NCBI GenBank assembly: GCA_036346395.1
Contig: CM070603.1
Coordinates: 23,903,045-23,967,044 of the forward strand
Source: Hsuehochloa calcarea
Lineage: Eukaryota > Streptophyta > Magnoliopsida > Poales > Poaceae
DNA: 64,000 bases
Direction of reading: 5' to 3'
The notes under the pieces are model-generated. The model had not been told where the DNA came from. It saw nothing but the letters and a program-made list of their open reading frames with translations, and ran no database searches. Position 1 is the first letter of the stretch. Each line of letters begins with the position of its first letter. A program made the position numbers and the translations under genes. Positions 34,005 through 44,312 of this stretch are shown piece after piece.

Positions 34005-36963
34005 TCAATTGTTTCGAGGTCGCTCATCGGTGTCGACGGCGTGAAACTCTCCGTTGGTGTTAACTATGTTCGCTTTGATGAAGCCACGAGCTCCTCGAAT
34101 GTGCGTGACTGGTCCATCTCGAGTGCATTTAACTCTATGTTCAAGCCACAATCGCTAGCGTGAGTAAAGTAGTAAGCATATATATTTAAATTTATAATTA
34201 GGAGATAATTATTACGAGATTGACAAACCTGGGATCGTTCGTCCTAGAAGCAATCAATAGTCGCATATGATGGCATACGAGAATGCGATAGGTGATCTCG
34301 CTTTTCTTTGCGCGACTGCAAAAATAGAATTACATATATATGTACAATACCGAGACGCAATATTACGGAGTATGATATATGATTATTGTGTTGTAGCGCG
34401 TGCATCAAAATCGCATCCTCGTGAGTCGGTGTGGCGGTCGTTCCTTGTATAAACCTCCTCGCAACATAGCCGATGAACGCCTCTACATGATTCAAAAAGT
34501 TATCCTTGTCCATTTAAAACGAAGGAAGACTACAATAGAGTTATGTGCGGAGGAAATGAATATACCGCCGAGTATTCCTTTAAGAATGGTGAAGTCGTGT
34601 TTTTGTTGAGTAGAGAATCAAGGTACAATACCATGTTCCTCTTTGGCACAAGAATCAAGAATCCAAAGGGAACCTACTCGTATGTCGCTATAGTCATAAA
34701 CCTATGTTGAAACGTAATTTGTATAGCAAATATTGAAGCACATACTTACGGTTGTAGGGTACCATTATGTACTCCCGCCGCTCGAGCAAGCAATCCCATT
34801 TTTATGTAATTCTCGACGAGGATGCGCCTTGGTTGATTGTTTGCTAGAGACCACGTGTGGGTCGAGGAAACCCACCGGTTCTTTGATTCGACGGGCACAT
34901 TTCATAATGTATCTGTACATAAGCAATGAGTTATGATATTTATCGGTATCACGTGAGTGTAGAAATTGATTGCACACACTTACAGTGTCCAGCATCGTAG
35001 AAGTGAGGCGTCGAGGGCAGTTAGGTTGTATAAGTTAAATAAGTATTCGAAGCCCACGACGGCGGCTGTGCTCGTGGAGAAAATGCTCCCTCCCGTATCT
35101 GACGGTGATTCCAGTATGACCCCCTTCGCTCGGGTCTTGCGCAAGTACCAATCATGCAAAGCTTGACAAGCTACTCCTGAGCTCTTTATTTCTGCGCCAG
35201 AGACCAACGGACTTCCGAGGGAGTATTTCACGGGTTTGGGAGGTGCCTTAATGTTCTTCGATTTCGATTTCTCCTTAACGAGGCGGCTGAGGGACGTCTT
35301 CCCGTGTGACGCCTCAGGGACCGATATGGTGACACGCTTTTCTTGTCCCTTTGTCATCTTCTCGACGGGAAGCGATGTGGCGGCCTTCTGAAGCTTTGGT
35401 TGAGGCGGACTCATCGAGGGTCCTATTGGAGAGGCAGGGTCCTCTCGATATCGCATCACTGAAGGGTCCAGTGCGATGTCCTTCTTGGGCCACTGGATAA
35501 AAGTGTGCGTGGCATCCCCTAGTGTTCGATTTCTTCGTCGGGAATCTCGGTGGATGGCCATGAAATTGTCATGGACCATGTCCACCTGCACCCTGGCGTA
35601 ACCCTGCGCCAGCTGGGCACCGTGCTGCACTGCCCCTTCCTGGTATGGATACACCATACCCCGCCCAGCCTCAATAGGAATCGACCCTACTATCCTCACT
35701 TGAGCTTGCGGCGTCGGCCCTACAAAAGCGCATACAATTAGCTAAGGCATCCTATAGGTCTATCTTTGGAGCACTCCAGATGTACATTACCTCGATGTCG
35801 CCGATCGGTAATTGCACGCCGTCATGTCCGTAATTATGTGTGGACGCGACGCCATCCGATGTCGAGCAGGACTTGCTCCCAAATTAATAGGGGCGGCTTG
35901 CGCCTGCATGAGTTGATTTACTTGGTTCTGCAAGTTTGTTATTTGTTCTTGAAATTGTGCAATAATCACATGTTCCAACCGAGCGTCGTGCTGGTCCTTG
36001 GATCTCTTCCTACTCCTATACGTGTCGGAGTTGTGTGGGAATCCATCCCTCCAAGGTACGTAAACCCCAACTCCTCGCGTGCGACCGGGTGCTCCTTGTT
36101 TCCCGTGGTCAGAGAAGACATCCTTCTCCCCGCCTACTTCAAGGAACCTTGGGAACATGCGAAGTCAATTCTTCCTACAAGAGAACATCATGTTATTGTA
36201 GACACCATGAAGTTATGGACTTATTAACAATTAAGTGGTTCGGGAAATTTACCAGACGTTGAGACACTGCCTCGTCTGCCGGGTTTGTCAGAGAGATGTT
36301 GCCCGAAGACGTGGCTGATGCCCTCGCTCTTAACCAGGATCGAGCGCGCTCGTCCGAGATCATAGCAAACGGTCGTGCGGCGGCCTCGCCCTCCGCCGCC
36401 ATCGCGTGGCTTTACCCGCTGCACCAGCGGTGCCGAGTCTGTGGGGTGAGTGTTTTGTGCCTAGATAGCTCAGGCGCCGCACTTTGCTCCCGAAATTCAG
36501 CCGCCGCCTTCATCTCGCACGGCGCCCCATGTATCCCGCGACAAAAATTGATACGCCGTGAAGGGCGTCCGACCCGTGTTCACGCATCGCGTGACAAGCG
36601 AGTGCTCTTGAAGGTCCTCCACGCTGGGACATCGCGGCCGCGCGTGCCATCGCACACGCGCAGGTCCGCCGAGGAAAGTGAACGAGGCGTAAAGTTCACC
36701 ACAACCGGTCTCTCTGTACATCCGCCGAGACTTCCGTTTGGGGTGGTGATGGGGACCTGCCTTTGCAAGTACCCCGCAGACGGTCCGAATCTCGCACCGC
36801 TTTCTTGGGACTCACGGGATCCCGACGCCATCGACCTCCGTGATCGCTGCGCGCCGAGGGCAATTTGATATTCCTCGCCTTCTCGCCTGCGTACCACCTT
36901 GATCGGAGATCCAGACGCATTTGGCGACGTCGATGACGGCGGCGAAGACGGTGCCTCTGCCAT
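34005..36963 (-). pseudogene. Second CACTA-3 gene (Ptta/En/Spm plus Ulp1-like), degraded
   Basis: Paralogue of the CACTA-2 gene at 11433-14461. It opens with an intact ATG (MAEAPSSPPSSTSPNASGSP) at 36963. The Ptta/En/Spm part is frame-shifted across 36200-36900. A segment at 35787-36158 keeps RTRGVGVYVPWRDG and a heptad-like stretch. A long open stretch at 34980-35699 includes EAGRGMVYPYQEG and FIQWPKKDIALDP, intact where CACTA-2 has a stop. The Ulp1-like part is broken: GFLDPHVV is followed by frame changes near 34830, and AFIGYVAR is recognisable near 34480. It ends at a TGA at 34005 after DERPRNN. Confidence 0.75.
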
Positions 36964-37400
36964 CTCGCTTACTTGCTATCTATATAAGTTACGTACGCAA
37001 TTATTACATAGTATATAATATATGGGAAATTGCACAAAAAATATAAACAAATATAATCAACGTTTGCCATCTCGTAGTAAAATAAAATAAATTGCCGCTG
37101 TACCATAAGAATCATCACGGTTCCTGTGTTTACCTGTTAGACGGCACCCTAAGTATCGAGACTACCCACACCAACCTAGGTTAACCGGCATCTTGGTTTT
37201 TCAAGTCACCTAGGCTAACCCAGATTAGTCGGCACCGGGATACCCATGATACCTAGGCCAACCTAGTAAATCGGCACCGTCTTACTTCCATAGGTTTTCA
37301 TCATTCGGCACTATACCTCAAGTTTCATATGCGAAAATTAATTAAGAAAACACAACCACGCTACCAACTAGACTGTACTGATGTTTATTAAGAAAACATA
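36964..37400. other. Intron-like spacer in CACTA-3
   Basis: Non-coding. At 37130-37320 several degenerate copies of ACC(T)AGGCTAACC(C)AG and TCGGCACC recur as a short imperfect repeat. Confidence 0.4.
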
Positions 37401-37461
37401 GTAAAATGTTGATCAAGAACTGACAACTACAAGAGAGATTTTTCTTAATAAATGCAGAAAA

Positions 37462-37740
37462 GTGAATGAAATGAAATACAACAGTTATAAACTAAAATTC
37501 TCAGAACACCTAGGGTGCACACTTAGTCAATTTGTAGCTTGGGTAGAAACTCATGTAATTGAACCTGGCCCTTCAATGGCTCATGAGAGGATTAGCAGAG
37601 GTGACATTTCTGAAGTCTTGGATAACAGACTGCATAATGCAAAATGTGCTCATAGACCAACAATGCGGCAAATAGTTCAAATCTTGCCGGGCATTCAAGA
37701 TGTCGGCTTGCCTCCGGTACCGATAATTCTACAATAACTT
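37462..37740 (+). pseudogene. Captured fragment resembling the C-terminus of a receptor-like kinase
   Basis: The plus strand is open for 91 codons with LSQFVAWVETHV, RGDISEVLDNRL, then CAHRPTMRQIVQILPG and a natural-looking end, DVGLPPVPIILQ. The RPTM..IVQIL pattern matches the last kinase subdomain of plant receptor kinases, and GDISEVLD..L matches the segment before it, with the intervening helix missing. It runs opposite to the CACTA-3 genes and has no catalytic part. It is probably a host gene fragment carried in the element. The family call is inference. Confidence 0.45.
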
Positions 37741-38260
37741 GTGGAGGGGTAAGATTATAGCAAAATGCATTGTAATCAAGTGACGATTTAAGTCGGGTGA
37801 ATATATACTAGAGTATCGCCAAAGAATTATTGTGTTCATCTACAAATATGTAATTCACTTCGTTATGTTATTTGAAATAATAAATTTTCCATAATAGAGC
37901 AAATAGCTTATATTCCTAGAGGCAAAGTGAATTAATTGTAATTTCAAAGAAGGATAAGTACCATTAGAATGACAAACAAACCTCAAACATCGACAGAGGA
38001 AGAAGATGCATTCAAGATCCAACCTGTACATAACCAGTGTATCTACGGTTGAAAATGCTATGTTAAGAACATCGGCTAATAGAATGGTTAACCCAAATGT
38101 TCCAAAACTAATGCAGTTCCCGAGTGCCTTGATACACACGCCCCCATTGCTCCACATGGCCACATGAAATCGAACACGATGCAATGCCTAGAGGTGCAAC
38201 CACTACTGGACACTGGTTAGGCAAAGGCAGCAGCGGCAAGACATAGATTAGACGGAAAGA
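37741..38260. other. Spacer in CACTA-3
   Basis: I see no supportable gene. An open minus-strand frame at 37855-38184 has hydrophobic content but no recognisable domain. Confidence 0.35.
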
Positions 38261-38303
38261 ATGGGAGTACACATGGGGCTGGTGAAGGAAGGCGAACCTG
38301 GGG

Positions 38304-38525
38304 TTGGAGCGGCGAGGGTTCGGGGAGGCGGCGCAGATCAGGTCGGGGGGCCGGATTCGGTGGAGGAGGGGCGCCGGGTTCGGGGAGGCGGCGCAGATCA
38401 GGTCGGGGGGCCGGATTCGGTGGAGGAGGGGCGCCGGGTTCGGGAGGCGGCGCAGATCAGGTCGGGGGCCGGATTCGGTGGAGGAGGGGCGCCGGGTTCG
38501 GGAGGCGGCGCAGATCAGGTCGGGG
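38304..38525 (-). repeat. GC-rich 60-bp tandem repeat, about 3.7 copies
   Basis: The unit contains GGAGGCGGCGCAGATCAGGT and CCGGATTCGGTGGAGGAGG. Copies differ by one or two bases (GGGG versus GGG runs). It lies just downstream, on the minus strand, of an internal TATA box, in the place of an untranslated leader for the second gene. Confidence 0.9.
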
Positions 38526-38532
38526 ACTGATA

Positions 38533-38640
38533 GGGTTATAAGAGCAAAACTGATCGGTTCTTTAACAACATCACAGACATCGCAGACGGTTCTTGAGAGA
38601 ACTGTCGCTCAATATCATTGAAGAACCGTCACTATTGAAA
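38533..38640 (-). promoter_or_regulatory. Internal motif array and TATA box of CACTA-3
   Basis: On the minus strand the array (AGAACCGTC, CGCAGACGG-type arms at 38570-38640) is followed by CTCTTATAACC at 38535-38545 and then the GC-rich leader. The order matches 8366-8508 of CACTA-2, so both elements appear to have an internal promoter for the second gene. Confidence 0.5.
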
Positions 38641-39340
38641 TCACAGATTTGTTTGCTTTTGATTTGATTTGACTTTATTTTAGATGTTCAAGATCTTTTA
38701 ACCCTCTAACAACCATTTCAATATAATGGTCATAAGGCAGAGAGTTCTCTATCTTTTTATGTCAAAAAAAGCTAGCTAGAGAAAAGAATAATGGAAAATA
38801 GAGTTGCCCTAGTCATGGATGAAAAAACTGGGCCACGTCTTCAATGAAAGCAATGGCTCGTCCACTTGAGTAATGAGAATTCATGCACCATTCTAATGTT
38901 TACCATATTTACTGCAGATGACGACAAACAAGAATGAAAATACAAACTAAATTGTGATCACTATATGCGTGTTTTAAATGTAAAAGGATACACACTAAAA
39001 AATCAGCAGCAGATTGAATTTATTCACAATCATTAAAAATGCTAGATCAAATGTGTGAAATTTTCTTATCAATAGACGTCAACTAATTTTTGGGGGAAAA
39101 GACATTAGTTAATGCATAATATACTAACAATAGCTTGACATCTGGGGAGAACTACATACATATTAAAGATCATAAGTCCATAACACATTAACACATGACA
39201 AACCAAGGAACATTAATATACTAACAATAGCTTGACGAACCAAGGAACATCCACATTGTCATCAATTTAAAGATCATAAGTCCATAACACATTAACACAT
39301 GACAATGGAATAAATTAGTTAATTACAATGGAGTAAATTC
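38641..39340. repeat. TNP2 3' flank of CACTA-3 with duplicated segment
   Basis: AT-rich and non-coding. TTAAAGATCATAAGTCCATA followed by ACACATTAACACATGACA occurs twice, from 39163 and from 39267, a duplication with a period of about 104 bases. It corresponds to the diverged repeats after TNP2 in CACTA-2. Confidence 0.5.
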
Positions 39341-42300
39341 TTAATTAAAATATAGCCCTTCATGATGATCGACGCGCATATAGCTAGCTTCCTAACTGGG
39401 TTCTTCCTCGAGCCTGATGCCGTCTCCGAAAGGTGGCAACTCGTCAAATTGATTGTATTCTTCCTCGTCCACTACATTCTCAACTCCGACAATCCTCCTT
39501 TTTCCATGAAGAACTACGTGACGCTTCTTATTTGCCGGGTCGGTTACATAGAAGACTTGAACAACTTGGTTAGCCAGTACGAATGGTTCGTCTTTGTATC
39601 CGACACGTTCGAGGTCCACGGTAGTGACGCCGTACTTGTCGACCTTCACCTGTGGGAGATGGACCCAACGGCACCGAAATAGGGGGATCTTGAAAAGCAC
39701 GTAGTCGATCTCCCATATCTCCTCTATTTGCCCATAGTACGAGCTCCTCAAATTTATCGCATCGAATGCATCTATGCGACACCGCTGCTCGCAGACCGTG
39801 CTCTTCCTATCCCGAGCCAGATAAAATGTGTACCCATTTATGTCGATCCTTGCTATGTGACAATTGTAAAATGTGGCCCTCTTGCCAACCATAGCAGCGT
39901 ATCATCACTTGATGACCTCCGAGTGATTCGCACCTTTAACCATTCGTTGAACCGACGGTTGTGCTCTCTCGTGATCCAAACCTCCGACCGGTCTGGATTC
40001 TGTTGGCGTACCATGTCTTTGTGCTCGTCGATGTACGGGGACACTTGGGTCATGTGTTGCAAGACCGTGAAATGGGCTTGAGCGTACGTATCCAGATCGG
40101 GAGTGATTGATTTCCTTCCGATGGTCCCGATACCATCCAGTCTCCCCTCATGACGAGATAGAGGCACACCAATCGGATCCACCTGAGCCATGTAGTCGAC
40201 GCAGAACTCAATGACCTCTTCCGCTGCATAACCTTCGATGATGTCGCCCTCGGTCGAGATCGATTCCGCACGTAGGACTTGAGAATTCCCATGTACCTCT
40301 CGAACGGGTACATATGACGAGAAACACAGGCGCATATCTTTATCTCTTTCACAAGGTGAACAATGAGATGGACCATGATATCAAAAATGACGGAGGGAAA
40401 TACATCTCAAGATGACACAGAGTCGCCACTACCTCTACCGCAGAGCATCTAGTCCTTGGGGATCGATGACCTTCGAGCAATTGAGTTGAAGAAATAACAC
40501 ACCTCAAGATTGCCACTGGACCTTGTTCGGCAAGATACTCCTAATTGCAACAGAAGCATTTGTGTCATCAAGACACGACAATCATGCGACTTCATACCAA
40601 TTAATTTCAAATCTTGCATAGAAACAAGTTTCTTAATGTTAGCGGAGTAACCAGATGGGACTTTCACACCGCAAGCTCGCACGCTTCATTTCTCTCGCCT
40701 TGGACAGAGTGTAGCAAGTCGGGGAAGGTACGCTCGTCTCAGATCGGTCTCTTTCGTGCTAACTCGGTCCTTATGTTCATATCGACCAAGTCACGCCGCG
40801 TTAACACCATCCTTTGTTTTGCCACTAATGTTCAAAGAAGAGACCAATCAAGCTATCACATACATTCTTCTACGTGCATAACGTCGATGCAATGGCGAAC
40901 TTCTAAGTACTCCCAATAAGGCAAGTCCCAAAAATTGACCGCTTCTTCCGGATGTTCTTCTCACGGGTTCTTAATTTACGCCCTTCCCAAGCATAACATC
41001 GATATCCTTAACCATATCATAGACCTCTTTCCCACTAAAAGCCCTCGAAGTCGAACCGCCTTCCTTATTTCCGTCGAATTGTTTCTTCATCTTGCGGTAT
41101 GGGTGACTCTCGGAAGGAACCTACATGGACGCATATACGACGCTTGCGCGAGTTGTTCAACCATACACTCTCAGAGCATCTAAGCAAAGGCGACAGCTTT
41201 GGCTCCTTTTGTATCAAGCCGATAGGTTACCAAGGGCGGGAAAATCATTGATGGTGCGTAACAACATGGCGCGTAAAGTGAAGTTCTCTCGCTTGTACGC
41301 ATCCCATACCTGCACTCTTCGCTCCACAAAGTCACAAGATCTTCCAAAGAATGGTGCTAGGTACACATCAATATCATTCCCAGTGTTGCTTCGCCCTTGG
41401 ATAAGTAGTGTCATCAAAATGTATTTCCGCTTCATACACACCAAGGAGGAAGGTTGTACATACATAGATTCACGGGCCAAAGCTATGTCTCACGCTCATG
41501 TTACCGAAAGGATTCATTCCGTCCGTACTCAACCCTAACCTTATGTTCCTCGGTTCCGACCGAACTCTTCAAGCTCGATCGAAGTTTCTCCACCGGGCGT
41601 AATCGCAGGTGTCCGAGCTTCCCATCTTTCTTACGCTCCTCCGAGTGCCAACGCATCAATCTTGCCTCCTTTCGTTCGCAAATAAACGCTTCAAACGTGG
41701 GATCACAGCGATACCACAACATCTTAGCAGAGGTCCTTGCTTCGCCTTAGCGATTCTTCCGCTTGTATCGGATGCTCGCACATGGGACATGCATGCATGT
41801 CTGCATACTCTTTACTGTAGAGGATACAATCGTTCGGACATGCATGTATTCTTTCTACTTCCATTCCCAATGGACAAATAACCTTCTTAGCTTGGTAGGT
41901 CGTGGCTGGGCAACACGCTTTCTCCGGAAGGATGTCACTAAGAGACCTAACAACGCCAGAAACTCTTGTCGGACCAACCATTGCTTGCCTTCAATTTCAG
42001 AGTTCAAGCACGGTTGACAACCTTGTGTATTCCGCTTGCGGCCAGGAACAAAGGTTTCCCCGAGTCCTCCATTAAGCCCTCGAATTTACAAAACTCTCTC
42101 TCACCGTAGTTCCCTTCTGCATCGCGTAGCATCTGATCCAGATTGTCATCATGCGATCTATCCTCATCAAAAGCACATTCCATACCCTGCATATCGTTGA
42201 CTTCTCGGCGATGTCGCCATTCTCGACTTCCGTATAATCGCTCTTCACCGTGATCGCCCAACATGTATATCCTTTTTGAAACCTCTTCAGTATTAAGTGA

Positions 42301-42431
42301 GCTTCGATCCGCGCGGTTGTTAAACATTTTCATATTACCGCAATCAATGCATGGACAGTACATATATTTTATCCCCTTCTTCAACATATCCTGCTCGGCG
42401 GCTCTTCTAAAAGCATCCAGTTTCGGTCCAT
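39341..42431 (-). pseudogene. TNP2-type CACTA transposase of CACTA-3, heavily degraded
   Basis: Start ATG at 42431 gives MDRNWM, then a deletion relative to CACTA-2 removes the next roughly 20 codons. CPCIDCGNMKMFNN follows near 42350, and CPNDCILYSKEYADMHACP near 41790 keeps the lysine position where CACTA-2 has a stop. The TDGMNPFG coding bases survive near 41520 but out of frame. Later parts keep MYPFERYMGILKSYVRN near 40310 and IDINGYTFY and KVDKYGVTTVDL (DUF4216-like) at 39610-39850. Multiple frame changes rule out a functional protein. The stop site is inferred by alignment with CACTA-2. Confidence 0.85.
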
Positions 42432-42833
42432 CTACACATTAGTGAGTACTCTATATTAATAAACCGCAAGTACCCTTTATAATGACCAAACACATTAGTG
42501 AGTACTCTATAGCAAATATAAAGGGTTACAGATCGATCGTTACCCTTCTCTCCAAAGTAGCGAATGTGGGAGGAGGCAAGCAGATCAAAATGCCGCAATG
42601 GGCCGGGGGAGGAGGAGGCAGGGGTAACAGCTCAAAATGGGAGAGGAGGAGGTAGGGGTAACAGCTCAAAATGGGGGAGGACGCAGCAGCAGGAGGGTGG
42701 CGGCGGTTCAAATGGAATTAATAGAAATGTGGACTCGCTTGTGAGCAATGACGCAGCAGCAGGAGGGTGGCGGCGGTTCAAATGGATTTAATAGAAATGG
42801 GGACTGTCGGCAGCGCCTACTTATAATGCTAAT
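42432..42833 (-). promoter_or_regulatory. CACTA-3 5' leader and promoter-like region
   Basis: On the minus strand a TATA-like ATTATAAGTAGG (42818-42829) follows the hairpin array. A leader then contains a 70-bp tandem duplication (42681-42800, ACGCAGCAGCAGGAGGGTGG) and a GGAGGAGG-rich stretch (in plus reading). CACATTAGTGAGTACTCTAT is also duplicated (near 42432 and 42490). Confidence 0.5.
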
Positions 42834-43141
42834 ATATCACAGACGGTTCTTTAAAAGAACCGTCTGTGATATGGGGCTATCACAGACGGTTCTTTAAAAG
42901 AACCGTCTGTGATAGGCTTGTATCATAGACGGTTCGTTTAACGAACCGTCTGTGATACAAATATTATCACAGACGGTTTGTTAAACGAACCGTTTGTGAA
43001 GTATCACAGACGGTTTGTTTAACGAACCGTCTGTGATGAGAAGAGTATCACAGACGGTTCGTGTAAAGAACCGTCTGTGATACTTATATATCACAGACGG
43101 TTAACGAAGAACCGTCTGTGATAATTTTATCACAGACGGTA
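42834..43141 (-). repeat. Array of about seven near-perfect hairpins at the CACTA-3 5' end
   Basis: Seven consecutive palindromes of the form ATCACAGACGGTT-loop-AACCGTCTGTGAT are separated by 4-10 bases. The arm and loop bases vary together between copies (GGTTCTTTAAAAGAACC, GGTTCGTTTAACGAACC, GGTTCGTGTAAAGAACC). The arms are far better preserved than the neighbouring genes. Confidence 0.9.
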
Positions 43142-43143
43142 GA

Positions 43144-43519
43144 CATTTTTTTGGTTTAGGCGCCATTTGGATATGGGGTGCTATATCAAATCTATACATA
43201 AGTACCATTTCACAGAAAGTGTTTTTGCTTATAGTTAAGTTTCTGGTTTAGACTAAACAAAAATAAACATGTTTTTTCCTGTAGTTAAGTTTTTGGTTTA
43301 GACTAAACAATTATAAACATGTGTATATCTGTAATTCTAGTTGGAAAAAAAATCCGAACTTACTTTAGGGTGGCAATTTTTTCAAAACAAATTTTTGGGC
43401 TGCGATTTAATATATCTAATACACAATACAGACAAATATTGCCTTTACTATATATCGAGGCTACCCTTTTTTATATACTGCTTGTACGTTTTTTAATGCG
43501 CCCGAGTGGATATGGATAT
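43144..43519. other. Spacer between CACTA-3 and CACTA-4
   Basis: AT-rich and non-coding. A 50-bp unit (TAGTTAAGTTTCTGGTTTAG, ACTAAACAA) is tandemly duplicated at 43221-43322. Confidence 0.5.
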
Positions 43520-43539
43520 TACTAGATAACACCCGGCCT

Positions 43540-44070
43540 TTGCCGAGAGCCCAAAGCTCTCGGCAAAGACGAGTTGACGCTCGGCAACCTATTTGCCGAG
43601 AGCAGCTCTCGGCAAATAGCCGTCGGCAAAACATCTACCGCAAAGGATTCTTTACGAGAGCCCTCTCGGCAAAATATTTACCGAGAGTAATGACAACGAG
43701 CTCGACAAACTATAGCTCTCGGCAAACCGGGTTGCCCCAGTAACGCCAAACGATCGTTAATCTGCGATGACAAATTGTTTGCCGAGAAGCGACCGTCGAA
43801 GAAGAACTTCTTTGCCGAGAGCGACCGCTCGGCAAAGAATTTCGCTGTCGAGAGCGACCGTCGGCAAATCGACTCTTTGCCGAGAGCTTTGTTCTCGGCT
43901 CTCGGCAAATCGGCCTCTTTGTCGAGAGCTTTGTTCTCGCAAAGAGGCCGATTGCCGAGAGTCGAGAACAAAGCTCTCGGCAAAGAGTCGATTTACGAGA
44001 GCCGAGAACAAAGCTCTCGGCAAAGAGGATTTGTGCCGAGAGCTAAGCTCTCGCAAAAAGTCCGAGATCA
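43540..44070 (-). repeat. CACTA-4 3' subterminal array
   Basis: At least fifteen arms of TTTGCCGAGAGC or GCTCTCGGCAAA occur, many with small losses (TCGGCAAA without CTC, GTCGAGAGC). Long inverted pairs such as CCGAGAGCTTTGTTCTCG occur at 43877-44030. Confidence 0.85.
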
Positions 44071-44130
44071 TTTTTTTATTTTTGTTTATATTTCCAGCTT
44101 CAACAACACATATTTCACAAATATAACACA

Positions 44131-44226
44131 TCATCCACATCACATATATCACAAATATGTCATCCACATCACATATATCACAAATATATCATCCACATCA
44201 CATATATCACAAATATATCATCCATC
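44131..44226. repeat. 29-bp tandem repeat
   Basis: TCATCCACATCACATATATC plus ACAAATATG or ACAAATATA repeats with period 29 about 3.3 times, inside CACTA-4 downstream of its second gene. Confidence 0.85.
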
Positions 44227-44312
44227 TAAACATCTCAAATCCAACAACACATGTCCATCTCAAAGTGCTAAGTTCATCTCACACAAGTTCATGTCACAAA
44301 GTGCTAATACAT

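Larger units (their letters stand above)
33378..43143 (-). mobile_element. CACTA-3: minus-strand relative of CACTA-2, 5' terminus missing
   Basis: The left edge (the element's 3' end) begins CACTACTACAGAAAAGG at 33378. Inside, read on the minus strand, are a 5' hairpin array, a TNP2 pseudogene, an internal array with TATA box, and a second gene, in the same order as in CACTA-2. No GTAGTAGTG is found at the right; the array stops at about 43141 and unrelated DNA follows. TCC precedes the left terminus but no partner duplication can be found. Compared with CACTA-2 it has many small deletions and substitutions. Confidence 0.85.

Noticed and set aside
37855..38184. 109-residue hydrophobic frame on the minus strand
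   Set aside because: No recognisable motif, lies in intron-like DNA of CACTA-3, and its hydrophobicity can arise from AT-rich sequence.
38261..38621. Open frames encoding GGGADQVGG-type repeats
   Set aside because: Two frames are open at once because of the 60-bp tandem repeat; this is better read as an untranslated leader on the other strand.
42834..43141. CRISPR-like regular array
   Set aside because: The repeats are alternating inverted arms with 4-10 base gaps inside a CACTA terminus in a plant genome, not direct repeats with unique spacers.
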